DNA of 64,000 nt, taken from Anaeromyxobacter paludicola. GTDB taxonomy: Bacteria; Myxococcota; Myxococcia; Myxococcales; Anaeromyxobacteraceae. The stretch is taken from positions 1,302,001-1,366,000 of the forward strand of contig NZ_AP025592.1 of the NCBI RefSeq assembly GCF_023169965.1. Reading direction: 5' to 3'. Numbering within the stretch: position 1 is the first letter of the stretch; each line of letters opens with the position of its first letter. Positions 1 through 10,980 of the stretch are shown here, piece by piece. The notes beneath the pieces were generated by a model. It made no database searches, was not told where the DNA came from, and was given only the letters and a program-made list of their open reading frames with translations. A program made the position numbers and the translations under genes.

Positions 1-464
1 CGCAGCTGGAAGTGCCGGTTCACCACCCGCAGCGTCTCGCGGATGGAGCTCGCGCTCGAGTAGGGCCCGAAGTAGCGCGCCCCGGCGTCGCGGGCCTCGC
101 GGGCGCGGCGGACCTCGAGGCGCGGGTAGGCGTGCCGCTCGTCGAGCTTGAGGACGATGAAGTCCTTGTCGTCGCGCAGCCGCACGTTGAAGCGGGGCTG
201 GTGCCGCTTGATGAGCTCGTTCTCGAGGAGCACCGCCTCCTTCTCGGAGCGGGTGACGATCACGTCGAGGTCGCCCAGCAGGTCGTCGAGCAGCGAGACG
301 AACGCCCGGTCGTCGCCTCGCCCGGCGTCGAAGTACGAGCGGACGCGCGAGCGGAGGCTCGACGCCTTCCCGACGTAGACCACCTCGCCCTGCCGGTCCT
401 TCATGAGGTAGCAGCCGGGGTCGGGCGGCAGCTGGTCGAGCTTCTTGCGCAGGGCGGCGTCCAT
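1..464 (-). CDS. uvrC: UvrC, excinuclease ABC subunit C (N-terminal part; 3' end outside window)
   Basis: UvrC makes both incisions around bulky DNA lesions after UvrA and UvrB have marked the site. The reverse strand from the ATG at 464 reads [20 protein letters not shown], then a GIY-YIG nuclease domain in its UvrC form with [20 protein letters not shown], followed by [19 protein letters not shown] and YPRLEV. This is the classic first 150 residues of UvrC. The rest of the gene runs off the left edge, so the Cho-like and helix-hairpin-helix parts cannot be seen. No ribosome-binding site precedes the ATG, and a TACACT -10-like hexamer ends 8 bases before it. uvrB lies 2.6 kb away, separated by unrelated genes. 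Identification is secure. Confidence 0.95.
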   Translation of the reverse strand, partial: MDAALRKKLDQLPPDPGCYLMKDRQGEVVYVGKASSLRSRVRSYFDAGRGDDRAFVSLLDDLLGDLDVIVTRSEKEAVLLENELIKRHQPRFNVRLRDDKDFIVLKLDERHAYPRLEVRRAREARDAGARYFGPYSSASSIRETLRVVNRHFQL

Positions 465-472
465 CGCGGCCT

Positions 473-478
473 AGTGTA
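473..478 (-). promoter_or_regulatory. Possible -10 element of a leaderless uvrC promoter
   Basis: On the minus strand TACACT lies 8 bases upstream of the uvrC ATG, which would put the transcription start at or next to the start codon. No Shine-Dalgarno sequence intervenes. No convincing -35 is visible, so the call rests on the -10 match (4 of 6) and its position, which resembles the stronger ruvX and folD cases. Confidence 0.35.
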
Positions 479-615
479 AACGCCCTCTCCCCCGAAAGCC
501 CTCCCGGCCTGCGCCGGGCGCCCGGCGCCGCCCACCCCGGCGCATGGACTCGCACCCGGGGCCGGAGGGTACAGGTGCTGGCGGACCCCCGCCCCGGCTC
601 CGGCCGTGGAGCCGC

Positions 616-2358
616 ATGCGCACCCGCCTCCTCCCGCCCGGCCTGCTCGCCCTCGCCCTCGCCGGCCTGCTCGGCTGCGGCGGTGCCGGCGGCCCGCCCT
701 CGGCCACCGCGGTCGCGCGCGCGCCGCTCGGCGAGGCGCGCGGCCTCCTGCGGGCGAGCCGTCCCATCGGCGGCCGCTACCTCGTGACCCTGCGCGCCGC
801 GGCCTCGCTCGACGGCGCGGCGGCGCTGGCCGCGCGCCACGGCGGGTCGGTCCTGGCGCCCTTGCCCTCTCTGCCCGGCTTCACCGGCTCCTTCTCGGAG
901 CAGGGCGCCACGGCGCTCTCCGCCGAGCCGGAGGTCGCGTCGGTGGAGGAGGACGGCGCGCTCCCGGCGCCGCCCGCCGCCGCGGCGCCCTCCCCGGCCG
1001 GCGCCACCGCGATCGCGGCCGCCGGCCTGGCCGCCGCGCCCGCCGCGGACTGGGGGCTCGACCGGCTCGATCAGCGCGCCCTCCCCCTCGACGGCGTCTA
1101 CGCGGTCGGCCCGAACGGCGGCGGGGTGCACGTGTACGTCGTGGACGGCGGCGTGGACGTGAGCCACCCCGACCTCGCCGGCCGCGCCAGCGCCGACTTC
1201 TCCGCCGTGGACGACGGCCGCGGCGCCCTCGACTGCAGCGGGCACGGCACCCACGTGGCCGGGATCGTCGCCGGCGCGCGCTACGGCGTCGCGCCCGGCG
1301 CGTGGATCCACTCCGTCCGCGTGCTCGACTGCGAGGGGAACGGCTCGATCTCGGCCGCCGTCGCCGGCCTCGACTACGTGGCCCGGAGCCACGAGAGCCC
1401 GGCGGTGGCCAACCTCTCGCTCGGCGGCGAGCCCTCGGCGGTCCTCGACGCCGCGGTGCGCGCCGCGGTCGCGAGCGGGGTCACGGTGGTGGTCTCCGCC
1501 GGGAACGGCGGCATCGACGCCTGCCAGCAGTCGCCGGCGCGGGTCCCGGAGGCGCTCGCGATCGGGGCGACCGACCCGGACGACGCCGTCGCCGGCTACT
1601 CGGCGCGCGGGCCCTGCGTGCGCCTCTTCGCGCCCGGCTCCAGCGTCACCTCCGACTGGCTCGGCGGCGGCACGGCGATCCTCTCCGGGACCTCGATGGC
1701 GGCCCCCCACGCCGCCGGCGCGGCCGCCCTGTACCTCCAGACGGCTCCCCTGGCGAGCCCGGCGCAGGTGGCGCAGGCGCTGGACGACGAGGCGACGCGC
1801 GGGGCGCTGCGGGCGCTCCCGGCGGGCTCGCCCGACCGGCTGCTCTACGCCGGGTTCCTGTCGGGGGGCGGCGCGAGCGTGTCGGCCTGCAGCCGGTCGC
1901 AGGAGCTGCTCCAGGACGGCGGGTTCGAGGACGGCGCCGGCTGGCTGGCCACGCCGGGCGTGCTCGACCGCAGCCCCGGGACCCCGGCGCGGACCGGCGC
2001 GGGCAAGGCCTGGCTCGACGGGTACGGCCGGGACCACTCCGACTCGCTCGCGCAGGAGGTCTCGGTGCCGGCCGACGCCTGCGCCGCGGTCCTCCGGTTC
2101 TGGCTCCGCGTCGAGTCGGAGGAGACGGGGGGCAGCACCGCCTACGACCGGCTCGCGCTCCAGGCCGTCTCGGCCGGCGGGGCCACCCCGCTCGGCGCCT
2201 GGTCGAACCTCGACCGCGGCCAGGGCTGGGTGGAGCAGGTGGTGAGCCTGGCCGCGTTCCGCGGGCAGACCATCACCCTGCGCTTCACCGGCGACGAGGA
2301 CGAGAGCCGGCGGACCAGCTTCGTCCTCGACGACGCGTCGGTCGAGGTGCTCCGGTAG
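616..2358 (+). CDS. Secreted subtilisin-family (S8) serine protease, predicted lipoprotein
   Basis: This is a predicted extracellular or surface-anchored endopeptidase of 580 residues. The ATG at 616 is preferred over 544 because GGAG lies just upstream and the protein then opens with a lipoprotein signal, MRTRLLPPGLLALALAGLLGC. A short I9-type propeptide (GGRYLVTLR to PEVASVEED) follows. The S8 triad is intact: Asp177 in VYVVDGGVDVSHPD, His210 in SGHGTHVAGI and Ser360 in LSGTSMAAPHAAGAA. The last 150 residues look like a beta-sandwich appendage (LLQDGGFEDGAGW to FVLDDASVEVL), as found in MAM-like or carbohydrate-binding modules of predatory and soil bacteria. Substrates are unknown, and it stands alone as a transcription unit. 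The family call is very secure; the role of the C-terminal domain is inferred. Confidence 0.92.
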   Translation: MRTRLLPPGLLALALAGLLGCGGAGGPPSATAVARAPLGEARGLLRASRPIGGRYLVTLRAAASLDGAAALAARHGGSVLAPLPSLPGFTGSFSEQGATALSAEPEVASVEEDGALPAPPAAAAPSPAGATAIAAAGLAAAPAADWGLDRLDQRALPLDGVYAVGPNGGGVHVYVVDGGVDVSHPDLAGRASADFSAVDDGRGALDCSGHGTHVAGIVAGARYGVAPGAWIHSVRVLDCEGNGSISAAVAGLDYVARSHESPAVANLSLGGEPSAVLDAAVRAAVASGVTVVVSAGNGGIDACQQSPARVPEALAIGATDPDDAVAGYSARGPCVRLFAPGSSVTSDWLGGGTAILSGTSMAAPHAAGAAALYLQTAPLASPAQVAQALDDEATRGALRALPAGSPDRLLYAGFLSGGGASVSACSRSQELLQDGGFEDGAGWLATPGVLDRSPGTPARTGAGKAWLDGYGRDHSDSLAQEVSVPADACAAVLRFWLRVESEETGGSTAYDRLALQAVSAGGATPLGAWSNLDRGQGWVEQVVSLAAFRGQTITLRFTGDEDESRRTSFVLDDASVEVLR

Positions 2359-2364
2359 GTCCGG

Positions 2365-2982
2365 TCAGGGCTGGCAGGTCACCTGGCCGCTGCAGCTCGA
2401 GAGCGCCTGGCAGACGTCCAGGCCCTGGGTCGAGCAGACCGGCACGTCGAAGTTGCCGGTGAGGTTGCCGCCGTCCGAGAGGGTCAGGTTGACGCTCCCG
2501 GTGACGTGCGTCGCGCTCACCGTGGCGAGGTTGACGCTGCCGGTGACGCTGGTGGCGCTCTGGCTGTCGTTGCACTGCGCGTCGTTCTTCTTCACGAACG
2601 CGAGCGCGAACGGCCCGGAGAGGGTCGAGGGGACCGCCGAGGTCACCTGGTAGCTGCCGGCGGCCACCGGCGGCTGCGCCGTCACGCCGGCGTTGACGAT
2701 GGCGACGGTGACGAGCACCTCGTTCGCCTTGTCGGTGCAGGTCTGGCCGAGCCGCCCGCACAGGTTCGCGGTGCTCGAGAACCCGAGGGCGACGGCGGAG
2801 AGGTTCACGGTGAAGCCGCCGGCGTTGCAGGCGGCGGACGAGAGCACCGCGGCGTTGGCGCTCGTGGGAGTGAAGTTGGCGTTCGCCACCTTCCCGGAGG
2901 GGACGGCGCTGCTGCTGCTCGAGCTGCTGCCGCCGCAGGCCGCCAGGAGGGCGGTGCAGGCGAGGGCCGCGGATCTGTTCAT
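2365..2982 (-). CDS. Small Ser-rich lipoprotein of unknown function
   Basis: This 205-residue protein has a clear lipoprotein signal, MNRSAALACTALLAACGG, followed by a run of seven serines that probably acts as a tether. GGAG lies 7 bases before the ATG. The rest is Val/Thr/Asn/Ser-rich with alternating hydrophobic residues (for example VTGSVNLATVSATHVTGSVN), consistent with a beta-rich domain. There are several Cys residues (CNAGG, LCGRLGQTC, CSTQGLDVC, CSGQVTC) that could form disulfides outside the cytoplasm. No family was recognised. It converges on the S8 protease gene with only 6 bases between the two stops, and lies downstream of uvrB. Real gene likely; function unknown. Confidence 0.75.
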   Translation of the reverse strand: MNRSAALACTALLAACGGSSSSSSSAVPSGKVANANFTPTSANAAVLSSAACNAGGFTVNLSAVALGFSSTANLCGRLGQTCTDKANEVLVTVAIVNAGVTAQPPVAAGSYQVTSAVPSTLSGPFALAFVKKNDAQCNDSQSATSVTGSVNLATVSATHVTGSVNLTLSDGGNLTGNFDVPVCSTQGLDVCQALSSCSGQVTCQP

Positions 2983-3092
2983 GGGTGGGCTCCAGGCTTC
3001 GGGTCGGGCGCGCGTGGGCGCGCCGAGCACGGTGCGCAGCGGCGGCGCCCGGGGCCGCTCCCGCGAAGGGTCCCGCTCCGCGCGAGCCCTGG

Positions 3093-5183
<2,091 letters not shown>

Positions 5184-5203
5184 GACGTGGTCCTAACGCC
5201 GGG

Positions 5204-6649
5204 TCACTCCACCTTCCACGTGGTGCCGGAGGGCCCGTCCATGATGGCGACGCCCATCGCGGCGAGCTCGTCGCGCAGGGCGTCCGAGCGGGCGAAGTCC
5301 TTCGCCCGGCGCGCCTCGGCCCGGGCCGCGAGCCGGGCCTCCACCGCGGCGGGATCGATCCCCCGGCGCGCCGCCGCTCGGTCGCGGATGGCGACGAGCG
5401 CCGCGGCCGGCGCCCGCTCCAGGATCCCGAGCGCGCGCCCCACCTCGCGGGCCTCCTCGGCGAAGCGGGCGAGCGCGGCCTTCTCCTCGGGCGACTTCTT
5501 GCCCTTCCTGTCGGCGAGGGCGTTGGCCGCCGTGAAGGCCTCGGCCAGGATCCCGAGCACCGCGGCGGTGTTGAAGTCGTCGTCGAGCGCCTCGCGCACC
5601 CGCGCGAGGAGCGGGGTGGCCGGCCCGGGCGCGGCGCCGGCCGCCACCCGCTCGGCCTTCTCCACCGTCTCGTAGAGGTAGACGAGCCGCCGCTCGGCCT
5701 CGCCGAGCACCGTGTCGGAGAAGTTGAAGTCGTTCCGGTAATGGGTGCCGAGCAGGAAGAAGCGCAGCGCCTCGCCGTCGGCCTTCTCGAGCACCTGGCG
5801 GACCGTGAAGAAGTTGCCGAGCGACTTCGACATCTTCTCGTCGTCGATCTGCACGAAGCCGTTGTGCATCCAGTACCGGCTGTAGCGCTCGGCCTCGAGC
5901 CCGTCGCCCTGCGCCGCCACCGACTGCGCGATCTCGTTGGTGTGGTGCGGGAAGACGAGGTCCTTGCCGCCGGCGTGGATGTCGATGGGCGCGCCGAGGT
6001 GGGCGAGCGTCATCGCCGAGCACTCGATGTGCCAGCCCGGGCGCCCCTCGCCCCACGGCGACGGCCAGCGCGGCTCGCCCGGCTTCGCCCCCTTCCAGAG
6101 CGCGAAGTCGAGCGGGTCCCGCTTCGCCTCGCCCGGCTCCACCCGCGCCCCGGCCACCAGGTCGTCGAGGTTCCGCTTCGAGAGCCGGGTGTACTCCGGG
6201 AACTTGCGGACCGAGAAGTAGACGTCGCCGTTGCCGGGCGCGTAGGCGAAGCCGCTCGCCACCAGCTGCTCGATGAGGGCGACGATCTCCGGCATGTGGC
6301 CGGTGACGCGGGGCGCCGCGTCCGGCCGCAGGCAGGCGAGCGCGTCCATGTCCTCGTCGAAGGCGTCGGCGAAGCGGGCGGCCAGCGCCGTCGGATCCTC
6401 GCCGCGCTCGGCGCCCCGGCGGATGATCTTGTCGTCCACGTCGGTGAAGTTGCGGACGTACTTCACCTCGTAGCCGCGGGCGCGCAGGTGGCGCAGCACC
6501 ACGTCCCAGACCACGTAGCAGCGCGCGTGCCCCAGGTGGGCGAAGTCGTAGACCGTGGGGCCGCAGACGTAGAGCCGGACCTTCCCGTCCTCGAGCGGGA
6601 CGAAGGTGCGCTTCTTGCCGGCGAGCGTGTCGTAGAGCTGGATGGCCAT
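5204..6649 (-). CDS. cysS: Cysteinyl-tRNA synthetase
   Basis: This class I synthetase charges tRNA-Cys with cysteine. The 481-residue protein shows the HIGH motif as HLGH at residues 38-41, the KMSKS motif at 272-276, and the family features RNFTDVDDKI, GWHIECSAM and HAGGKDLVFPHHTNE, which supply zinc-binding Cys/His residues. Its length fits the family. The C-terminal DALR-like anticodon region (DDDFNTAAVLGILAEAF) is present. It lies between ispDF (41 bases upstream) and uvrB (20 bases downstream) on the minus strand, suggesting one transcript cdnL-ispDF-cysS-uvrB or parts of it. The ispDF-cysS linkage recurs in many bacteria. Confidence 0.98.
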   Translation of the reverse strand: MAIQLYDTLAGKKRTFVPLEDGKVRLYVCGPTVYDFAHLGHARCYVVWDVVLRHLRARGYEVKYVRNFTDVDDKIIRRGAERGEDPTALAARFADAFDEDMDALACLRPDAAPRVTGHMPEIVALIEQLVASGFAYAPGNGDVYFSVRKFPEYTRLSKRNLDDLVAGARVEPGEAKRDPLDFALWKGAKPGEPRWPSPWGEGRPGWHIECSAMTLAHLGAPIDIHAGGKDLVFPHHTNEIAQSVAAQGDGLEAERYSRYWMHNGFVQIDDEKMSKSLGNFFTVRQVLEKADGEALRFFLLGTHYRNDFNFSDTVLGEAERRLVYLYETVEKAERVAAGAAPGPATPLLARVREALDDDFNTAAVLGILAEAFTAANALADRKGKKSPEEKAALARFAEEAREVGRALGILERAPAAALVAIRDRAAARRGIDPAAVEARLAARAEARRAKDFARSDALRDELAAMGVAIMDGPSGTTWKVE

Positions 6650-6690
6650 GATCAGCGGTCAGTGTAGCCGACGCCCGGGCGCCAGCGGGC

Positions 6691-7851
6691 TCAAACGGCG
6701 CGCACCAGGAGGGCCACGGCGTGCGCCGCGATCCCCTCGGCGCGCCCCACGAACCCGAGCTTCTCCCCGGTGGTGGCCTTGACGTTCACCTGGGCGGGCG
6801 AGACGCCGAGCGCCTCGGCGAGCCGCGCGCGCATCTCGTCGGCCCGCGGGGCCACCTTGGGCCGGCGGGCGGCGAGCGTCACGTCGCAGTTCCCCACCCG
6901 CCAGCCCCGCTCTGCCGCCAGGCCGGCGATGTGGCGCAGCAGGAGCAGCGAGGAGACGCCCTTCCAGCGCGGATCGGTGTCGGGGAAGTGGCGGCCCAGG
7001 TCGCCGAGGCCGGCGGCGCCGAGGATGGCGTCGCCGATGGCGTGGGCGCAGATGTCCGCGTCGGAGTGACCGAGGAGGCCGTCGCCCTCTCCCTCGAACT
7101 CCACGCCGCCGAGGATGAGCTTGCGCCCCGGCGCGAAGGGGTGGACGTCGTAGCCGATCCCCATCGCCACCGGGGCCTCGAGCCGCGCCCGCGCCCGCTC
7201 CACGTCGGCCGGGCTCGTGATCTTGAAGTTGCCGGGCTCCCCGGGGACGAGCCGCACCTCGCCGCCCGCCCGCTCCACCAGGGCGCACTCGTCGGTGGCG
7301 AGCGCGGCGTCGGGTCCGGCGGCCTCGAAGGCGCGCCGGAGCACGTCGGCCCGGAAGCCCTGCGGCGTCTGGGCGAGCCAGACCTCGCGCCGGTCGATGG
7401 TCCCGGCCACGCGCCGCTCGCCCGGCCCGGCCCGCTTCACCGTGTCGGTGGCGGCGAGCGCGGCGAGCGCGGCGCCGGCCTCGGCGGCCGCCTGCGCGAC
7501 CTCGCGCGCCAGCGCCGGCGTCGCGAACGGGCGGGCCGCGTCGTGGATCAGCACGAGGGCGCACTCCGGCAGCGCGGCGAGGCCGTTGCGGACCGAGTCG
7601 GCCCGGGCCGGCCCGCCCGCCACCGCCTTCACCGGCTTGCCGAGCCCGGCGAGGTCGGCGAGGGCGCGCGGCTCGTCGCCCGGCGGCACCACCGCCACCA
7701 GCTCGTCCACCAGCTCGCAGGCGGCGAGGGCGCGCGCGCTGCGGCGGAGGACCGTCTCGCCGCCGAGCACGAGCCACTGCTTCGCCACGCCGGCCCGCTG
7801 CCCGGAGCCGCCCGCCGCCAGGATCGCCCCCACCCGCTCGCCGCCGATCAT
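6691..7851 (-). CDS. ispDF: Bifunctional IspD/IspF: MEP cytidylyltransferase and MECDP synthase
   Basis: This fusion catalyses two steps of the MEP isoprenoid pathway: CTP-dependent activation of methylerythritol phosphate (IspD) and later ring closure to the cyclodiphosphate (IspF). The IspD half carries AILAAGGSGQRAGVAKQW and VLIHDAARPF. The IspF half begins near MGIGYDVHPFAPGRKLILGG with its metal-binding DVH, then GHSDADICAHAIGDAI and a FPDTDPRWKG loop. The ATG at 7851 is chosen over the one 12 codons upstream because GGAGAGGAG sits directly before it, giving 386 residues. The gene follows cdnL on the same strand, a linkage also known for carD-ispD-ispF in actinobacteria. IspE, which acts between the two steps, is not in the window. 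Confidence 0.97.
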   Translation of the reverse strand: MIGGERVGAILAAGGSGQRAGVAKQWLVLGGETVLRRSARALAACELVDELVAVVPPGDEPRALADLAGLGKPVKAVAGGPARADSVRNGLAALPECALVLIHDAARPFATPALAREVAQAAAEAGAALAALAATDTVKRAGPGERRVAGTIDRREVWLAQTPQGFRADVLRRAFEAAGPDAALATDECALVERAGGEVRLVPGEPGNFKITSPADVERARARLEAPVAMGIGYDVHPFAPGRKLILGGVEFEGEGDGLLGHSDADICAHAIGDAILGAAGLGDLGRHFPDTDPRWKGVSSLLLLRHIAGLAAERGWRVGNCDVTLAARRPKVAPRADEMRARLAEALGVSPAQVNVKATTGEKLGFVGRAEGIAAHAVALLVRAV

Positions 7852-7947
7852 CGGTGTCTCCTCTCCGGCGCGGAGGCCGGCTGGCACTCCCCGTGCTCCA
7901 CCGGCCCGCGTGAGCGCCGCACCGGCCCAGTCCTACCCCAAAAACGA

Positions 7948-7977
7948 CCGCCGCGCGGACCTGAGGCCGCGCGGCGG
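7948..7977 (-). terminator. Rho-independent terminator after cdnL
   Basis: Positions 7948-7958 (CCGCCGCGCGG) and 7967-7977 (CCGCGCGGCGG) form a perfect 11-bp stem with an 8-base loop. Read on the minus strand it is followed by TCGTTTTT, a proper U-tract. It lies 37 bases beyond the cdnL stop and before ispDF, so it should end or attenuate the cdnL transcript and partly insulate ispDF. Confidence 0.8.
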
Positions 7978-8014
7978 AGCTTCCGGCCTCGCCCCGGGCG
8001 CGGGGCGGGTGGGG

Positions 8015-8524
8015 TCAGTTGATGTTGAAGATCTTCTTGAGGTCGCTCTCGACGTCCTGCTCGTCGCAATCCTTGGCGATCGCGAGCTCCTTGATGAGCA
8101 GGGAGCGGGCGGTGTCGAGCATCTTGCGCTCGCCGAAGGAGAGGTCCTTGTCGGAGCGGAGCAGGTACAGGTCGCGCAGCACCTCGGCGATCTCGAAGAC
8201 CGAGCCGGTCTTGATCTTGTCCATGTACTCGCGGTAGCGGCGGTTCCAGGTCGTGGAGTCGACCGAGACCTCCTTCTCCTTGAGGATGCTGTAGACCTTG
8301 CGAACGTCCTTCTCCCCGATGATCTCCCGCAGGCCGACCGAGCCGACCTTGTTCATGGGGATCATGATCTTCATGCCGTTGTCGAGGATCTTGAGGACGT
8401 AGAAGGACTGCCGCTGGCCGGCGACCTCCTTGTGCTCGATCCCCATGACCTCACCCACTCCCTGGCCGGGATAGACTGCCTTGTCACCGACCTTGAAGTT
8501 GTGGTTAGGCTGGATGGGCGCCAT
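8015..8524 (-). CDS. cdnL: CdnL/CarD-type RNA polymerase-binding transcription factor
   Basis: CdnL proteins bind the RNA polymerase beta subunit through a Tudor-like N-terminal domain and stabilise open complexes at sigma-A promoters such as those of rRNA genes; the Myxococcus protein is essential. This 169-residue product matches the stand-alone form: an N-terminal domain (NFKVGDKAVYPGQGVGEVMG to VREIIGEK region) followed by a helical C-terminal domain with RYREYMDKIKTGSVFEIAEV and SFGERKMLDTARSLLIKELA. It lacks the HMGA-like tail of CarD proper. GGAGG lies 5 bases before the ATG. A strong promoter (8600-8628) sits upstream and a terminator downstream, so it can be expressed as a single gene. 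Confidence 0.95.
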   Translation of the reverse strand: MAPIQPNHNFKVGDKAVYPGQGVGEVMGIEHKEVAGQRQSFYVLKILDNGMKIMIPMNKVGSVGLREIIGEKDVRKVYSILKEKEVSVDSTTWNRRYREYMDKIKTGSVFEIAEVLRDLYLLRSDKDLSFGERKMLDTARSLLIKELAIAKDCDEQDVESDLKKIFNIN

Positions 8525-8599
8525 TCATTCCTCCGTACCGCTGCGCGGGCCGGGCTCTACCAACTTTTGGGGGAACCGGACAGAGCGCTGAGTCGGGGC

Positions 8600-8628
8600 A
8601 CGCTAGCACAAAGTGTCCGACCCGTCAA
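8600..8628 (-). promoter_or_regulatory. Sigma-70-type promoter of cdnL
   Basis: On the minus strand TTGACG (8623-8628) and TAGCGT (8600-8605) are separated by 17 bases, with an extended -10 TGC directly before TAGCGT. The predicted start near 8593 gives a leader of about 70 bases containing GGAGG before the cdnL ATG. It is among the best consensus matches in the window, fitting an essential, highly expressed gene. Confidence 0.8.
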
Positions 8629-8658
8629 TCGGTGCAGTTTTTTCAAGTGGTTGCGGGC

Positions 8659-10971
8659 ATGAGGCGAGCGCGCCCGCTGGTCCCGCTCGCGATCGGTTTC
8701 GCCGCCGGGCTCTCCTTCCCCGGGCCGATCCCGCTCGCTGCTGGCATGGCAACCGGCGGGCTCGCCCTCCTGTTCCCGCCGCTCGCGCCTGTCGGCTACG
8801 CGGTCCTCGGCGCCGAGGTGGCCGCGGCCGCCCGGCCGCGCCCCGGCGCTCCCCCGGCCGAGGGCGAGGTCCGCCTCGAGGGGACCGTCGCGTCCCTGCC
8901 GGACCGCTCCGAGGACCGGGCCCGCTACCGGCTGCGCGAGCGCTCCGGCCGCCTCCTCGAGGTGCTCTCCCCGGAGCCGGACTGGCCGCTCGCCCCGGGG
9001 GACCAGGTGGCCCTCTTCGCGCGCCTCCGCCCTTTCCCGCCGCCCCTCAACCCGGGCGGCCGGGACGACGCGGCCCGCGCCTGGGCCCGGGGCGTCTCCC
9101 TGCTCGCCCTGGCCTGGGAGCCGCCGGTCCGGTTCGCGCCGCCCTCCCCGCTCGCGGCGGTGGACGCGGCCCGCCTCCGCTTCGGCGCCGCGGCGGCCGC
9201 GCGGCTCCCGCCGCGCGAGGCGGCCCTGGTGCGCGCCATCGGCGCGGGGGACCGCTCCGCCGTCGATCCGGCGACCAACGAGGCCTTCGCGCGGAGCGGG
9301 CTCGCGCACCTCCTCTCCGTGTCGGGGCTCCACCTCGCGGTGGTCGTCTCGGGCCTGTACGCCCTCCTCCGGAGGCTCCTCGCGCGCTGGGACGCCCTCG
9401 CCGCGCGGCTCGACCCGCGCCGGCTGGCCGCGGCGCTGGCGCTCCCCGGCGCGGCCCTGTACGCGGCGGCGACCGGGGGCGACGTCCCGGTGGTCCGCTC
9501 GGCGGTGGCGGCCGGCGCCGCGCTCGTCGCGGTGGTCCTCGACCGGGAGCCGGACGCGCTCAACACCCTCTCCCTCGCCGGCCTCGCCGTCCTGGCGAGC
9601 GACCCGGGCGCGCTGCGCGACGTCTCCTTCCAGCTCTCCTTCGCCTCGGTGGCCGGGCTCGCCCTGCTCTCCGGCCCGCTCCGCCGCGCCCTGCCCTTCT
9701 CGCCGCCGCCCGGCTGGCGAGGCCGGGCCGCCGAGGCGCTCGTCGCCGGCACCTGCGCCAGCGTCGCCGCGACCCTCGCCACCGCGCCGCTCGTCGCCTT
9801 CCACTTCCGGCGGCTGTCCCTGCTCGCCCCCGCCGCCAACCTCGCCGGCATCCCCCTCGGCTCGGCGCTCACCGTGACCGCCGCGCTCGCCGCGCTGGCG
9901 AGCGCCTGCGCCGCGCCGCTCGCGGCCCCGTTCCTCTGGCTCTCCCGGCCGCTCGCGACCGCCCTCCTCGCCGTCGACGACGCCTTCGCGCGGCCGGACT
10001 GGGCGGTGGTAGGGATCGCCTCCCCCGGGCGCCTGGGGCTCGCGCTCTGCGCCGCCGGCGGGCTCGGCGCGCTCGCGCTCCGGGGGCGGGCGCGCGCCGC
10101 GTGCGCCGCGCTGTTCGTCGCGGCCCTCCTCGCCCCGGGCCCGCTGCGCGCCCTCGCGGCGCGCCAGCGCGGCGGCCTCGAGGTGATCTTCCTCTCGGTG
10201 GGCCAGGGGGACGGGGCCGCGCTGCGGCTCCCCGACGGCGCCGTGGTGCTGGTGGACGCGGGCGGGGAGGCGCGCGGCCGCTACGACCCCGGCGCGCGCG
10301 AGGTGCTCCCCTTCCTCCGCGACGCCGGCGCCCGGCGGGTGACCGCCGCGTTCCTCTCCCACCCCCACCCCGATCACCTCTTCGGCCTCGCCGGGGTGGC
10401 CGGGGGGATGCCGGTGGAGCGGCTCTTCTCGAACGGCCGGCCGGGCGACGACGCCGCGGCGCCCTACCTGGCCCGGCTCCCGGCGGCGACGGTCCTCCGG
10501 CGCGGCGACGCCTGGGAGCGGGCCGGCGTCCGCTTCGAGGTGCTCGGACCGCCCCCGGACGCCGGCGCCTGGACCGAGAACGACGCCTCGCTCGTGCTCC
10601 GGGTCCGCTACGGCGCGACCGCGTTCCTGTTCCCCGGCGACGTCGAGCAGGAGGGGGAGGCGGCGCTGGCGGCGTCGGGGCAGGACCTCCGGGCCGAGGT
10701 GGTGAAGGTCCCGCACCACGGGAGCCGCACCGCCGTCAGCCCGGCGCTCGCCGCGGCCGTGCGGCCCGGCTGGGCGGTCGCCTCGGTCGGGCTCTCCAAC
10801 CGGTTCGGCTTCCCCCACCCGGAGGCGGTCTCCACCTGGACCGGCGCCGGCGCGCGGTTCCTGCGGACCGACGAGGGGGCCGTGGCGTTCGCCTCCGACG
10901 GACGGAGCGTCACCCGAATGGAGGTGTCGCGCTGGCTGGATGCGCTGGCCTGGTCCCCTCCCCGCCTTTAG
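8659..10971 (+). CDS. comEC: ComEC/Rec2 family DNA uptake channel
   Basis: ComEC forms the inner-membrane channel that passes single-stranded DNA into the cytoplasm during natural transformation. From the ATG at 8659 the protein has 771 residues (a GTG at 8632 would add nine). An N-terminal Ala/Leu-rich membrane part and an OB-like domain lead into the Competence domain (SGLAHLLSVSGLHLAVV, typical of the family, and many membrane helices). It ends with a metallo-beta-lactamase domain holding FLSVGQGDGAALRLPDG, LSHPHPDHLFGL and VPHHGSRTAVSPAL, the proposed nuclease. Length and domain order are complete. It is divergent from cdnL. No other competence genes are nearby. Confidence 0.94.
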   Translation: MRRARPLVPLAIGFAAGLSFPGPIPLAAGMATGGLALLFPPLAPVGYAVLGAEVAAAARPRPGAPPAEGEVRLEGTVASLPDRSEDRARYRLRERSGRLLEVLSPEPDWPLAPGDQVALFARLRPFPPPLNPGGRDDAARAWARGVSLLALAWEPPVRFAPPSPLAAVDAARLRFGAAAAARLPPREAALVRAIGAGDRSAVDPATNEAFARSGLAHLLSVSGLHLAVVVSGLYALLRRLLARWDALAARLDPRRLAAALALPGAALYAAATGGDVPVVRSAVAAGAALVAVVLDREPDALNTLSLAGLAVLASDPGALRDVSFQLSFASVAGLALLSGPLRRALPFSPPPGWRGRAAEALVAGTCASVAATLATAPLVAFHFRRLSLLAPAANLAGIPLGSALTVTAALAALASACAAPLAAPFLWLSRPLATALLAVDDAFARPDWAVVGIASPGRLGLALCAAGGLGALALRGRARAACAALFVAALLAPGPLRALAARQRGGLEVIFLSVGQGDGAALRLPDGAVVLVDAGGEARGRYDPGAREVLPFLRDAGARRVTAAFLSHPHPDHLFGLAGVAGGMPVERLFSNGRPGDDAAAPYLARLPAATVLRRGDAWERAGVRFEVLGPPPDAGAWTENDASLVLRVRYGATAFLFPGDVEQEGEAALAASGQDLRAEVVKVPHHGSRTAVSPALAAAVRPGWAVASVGLSNRFGFPHPEAVSTWTGAGARFLRTDEGAVAFASDGRSVTRMEVSRWLDALAWSPPRL

Positions 10972-10980
10972 GTTCCAGGG

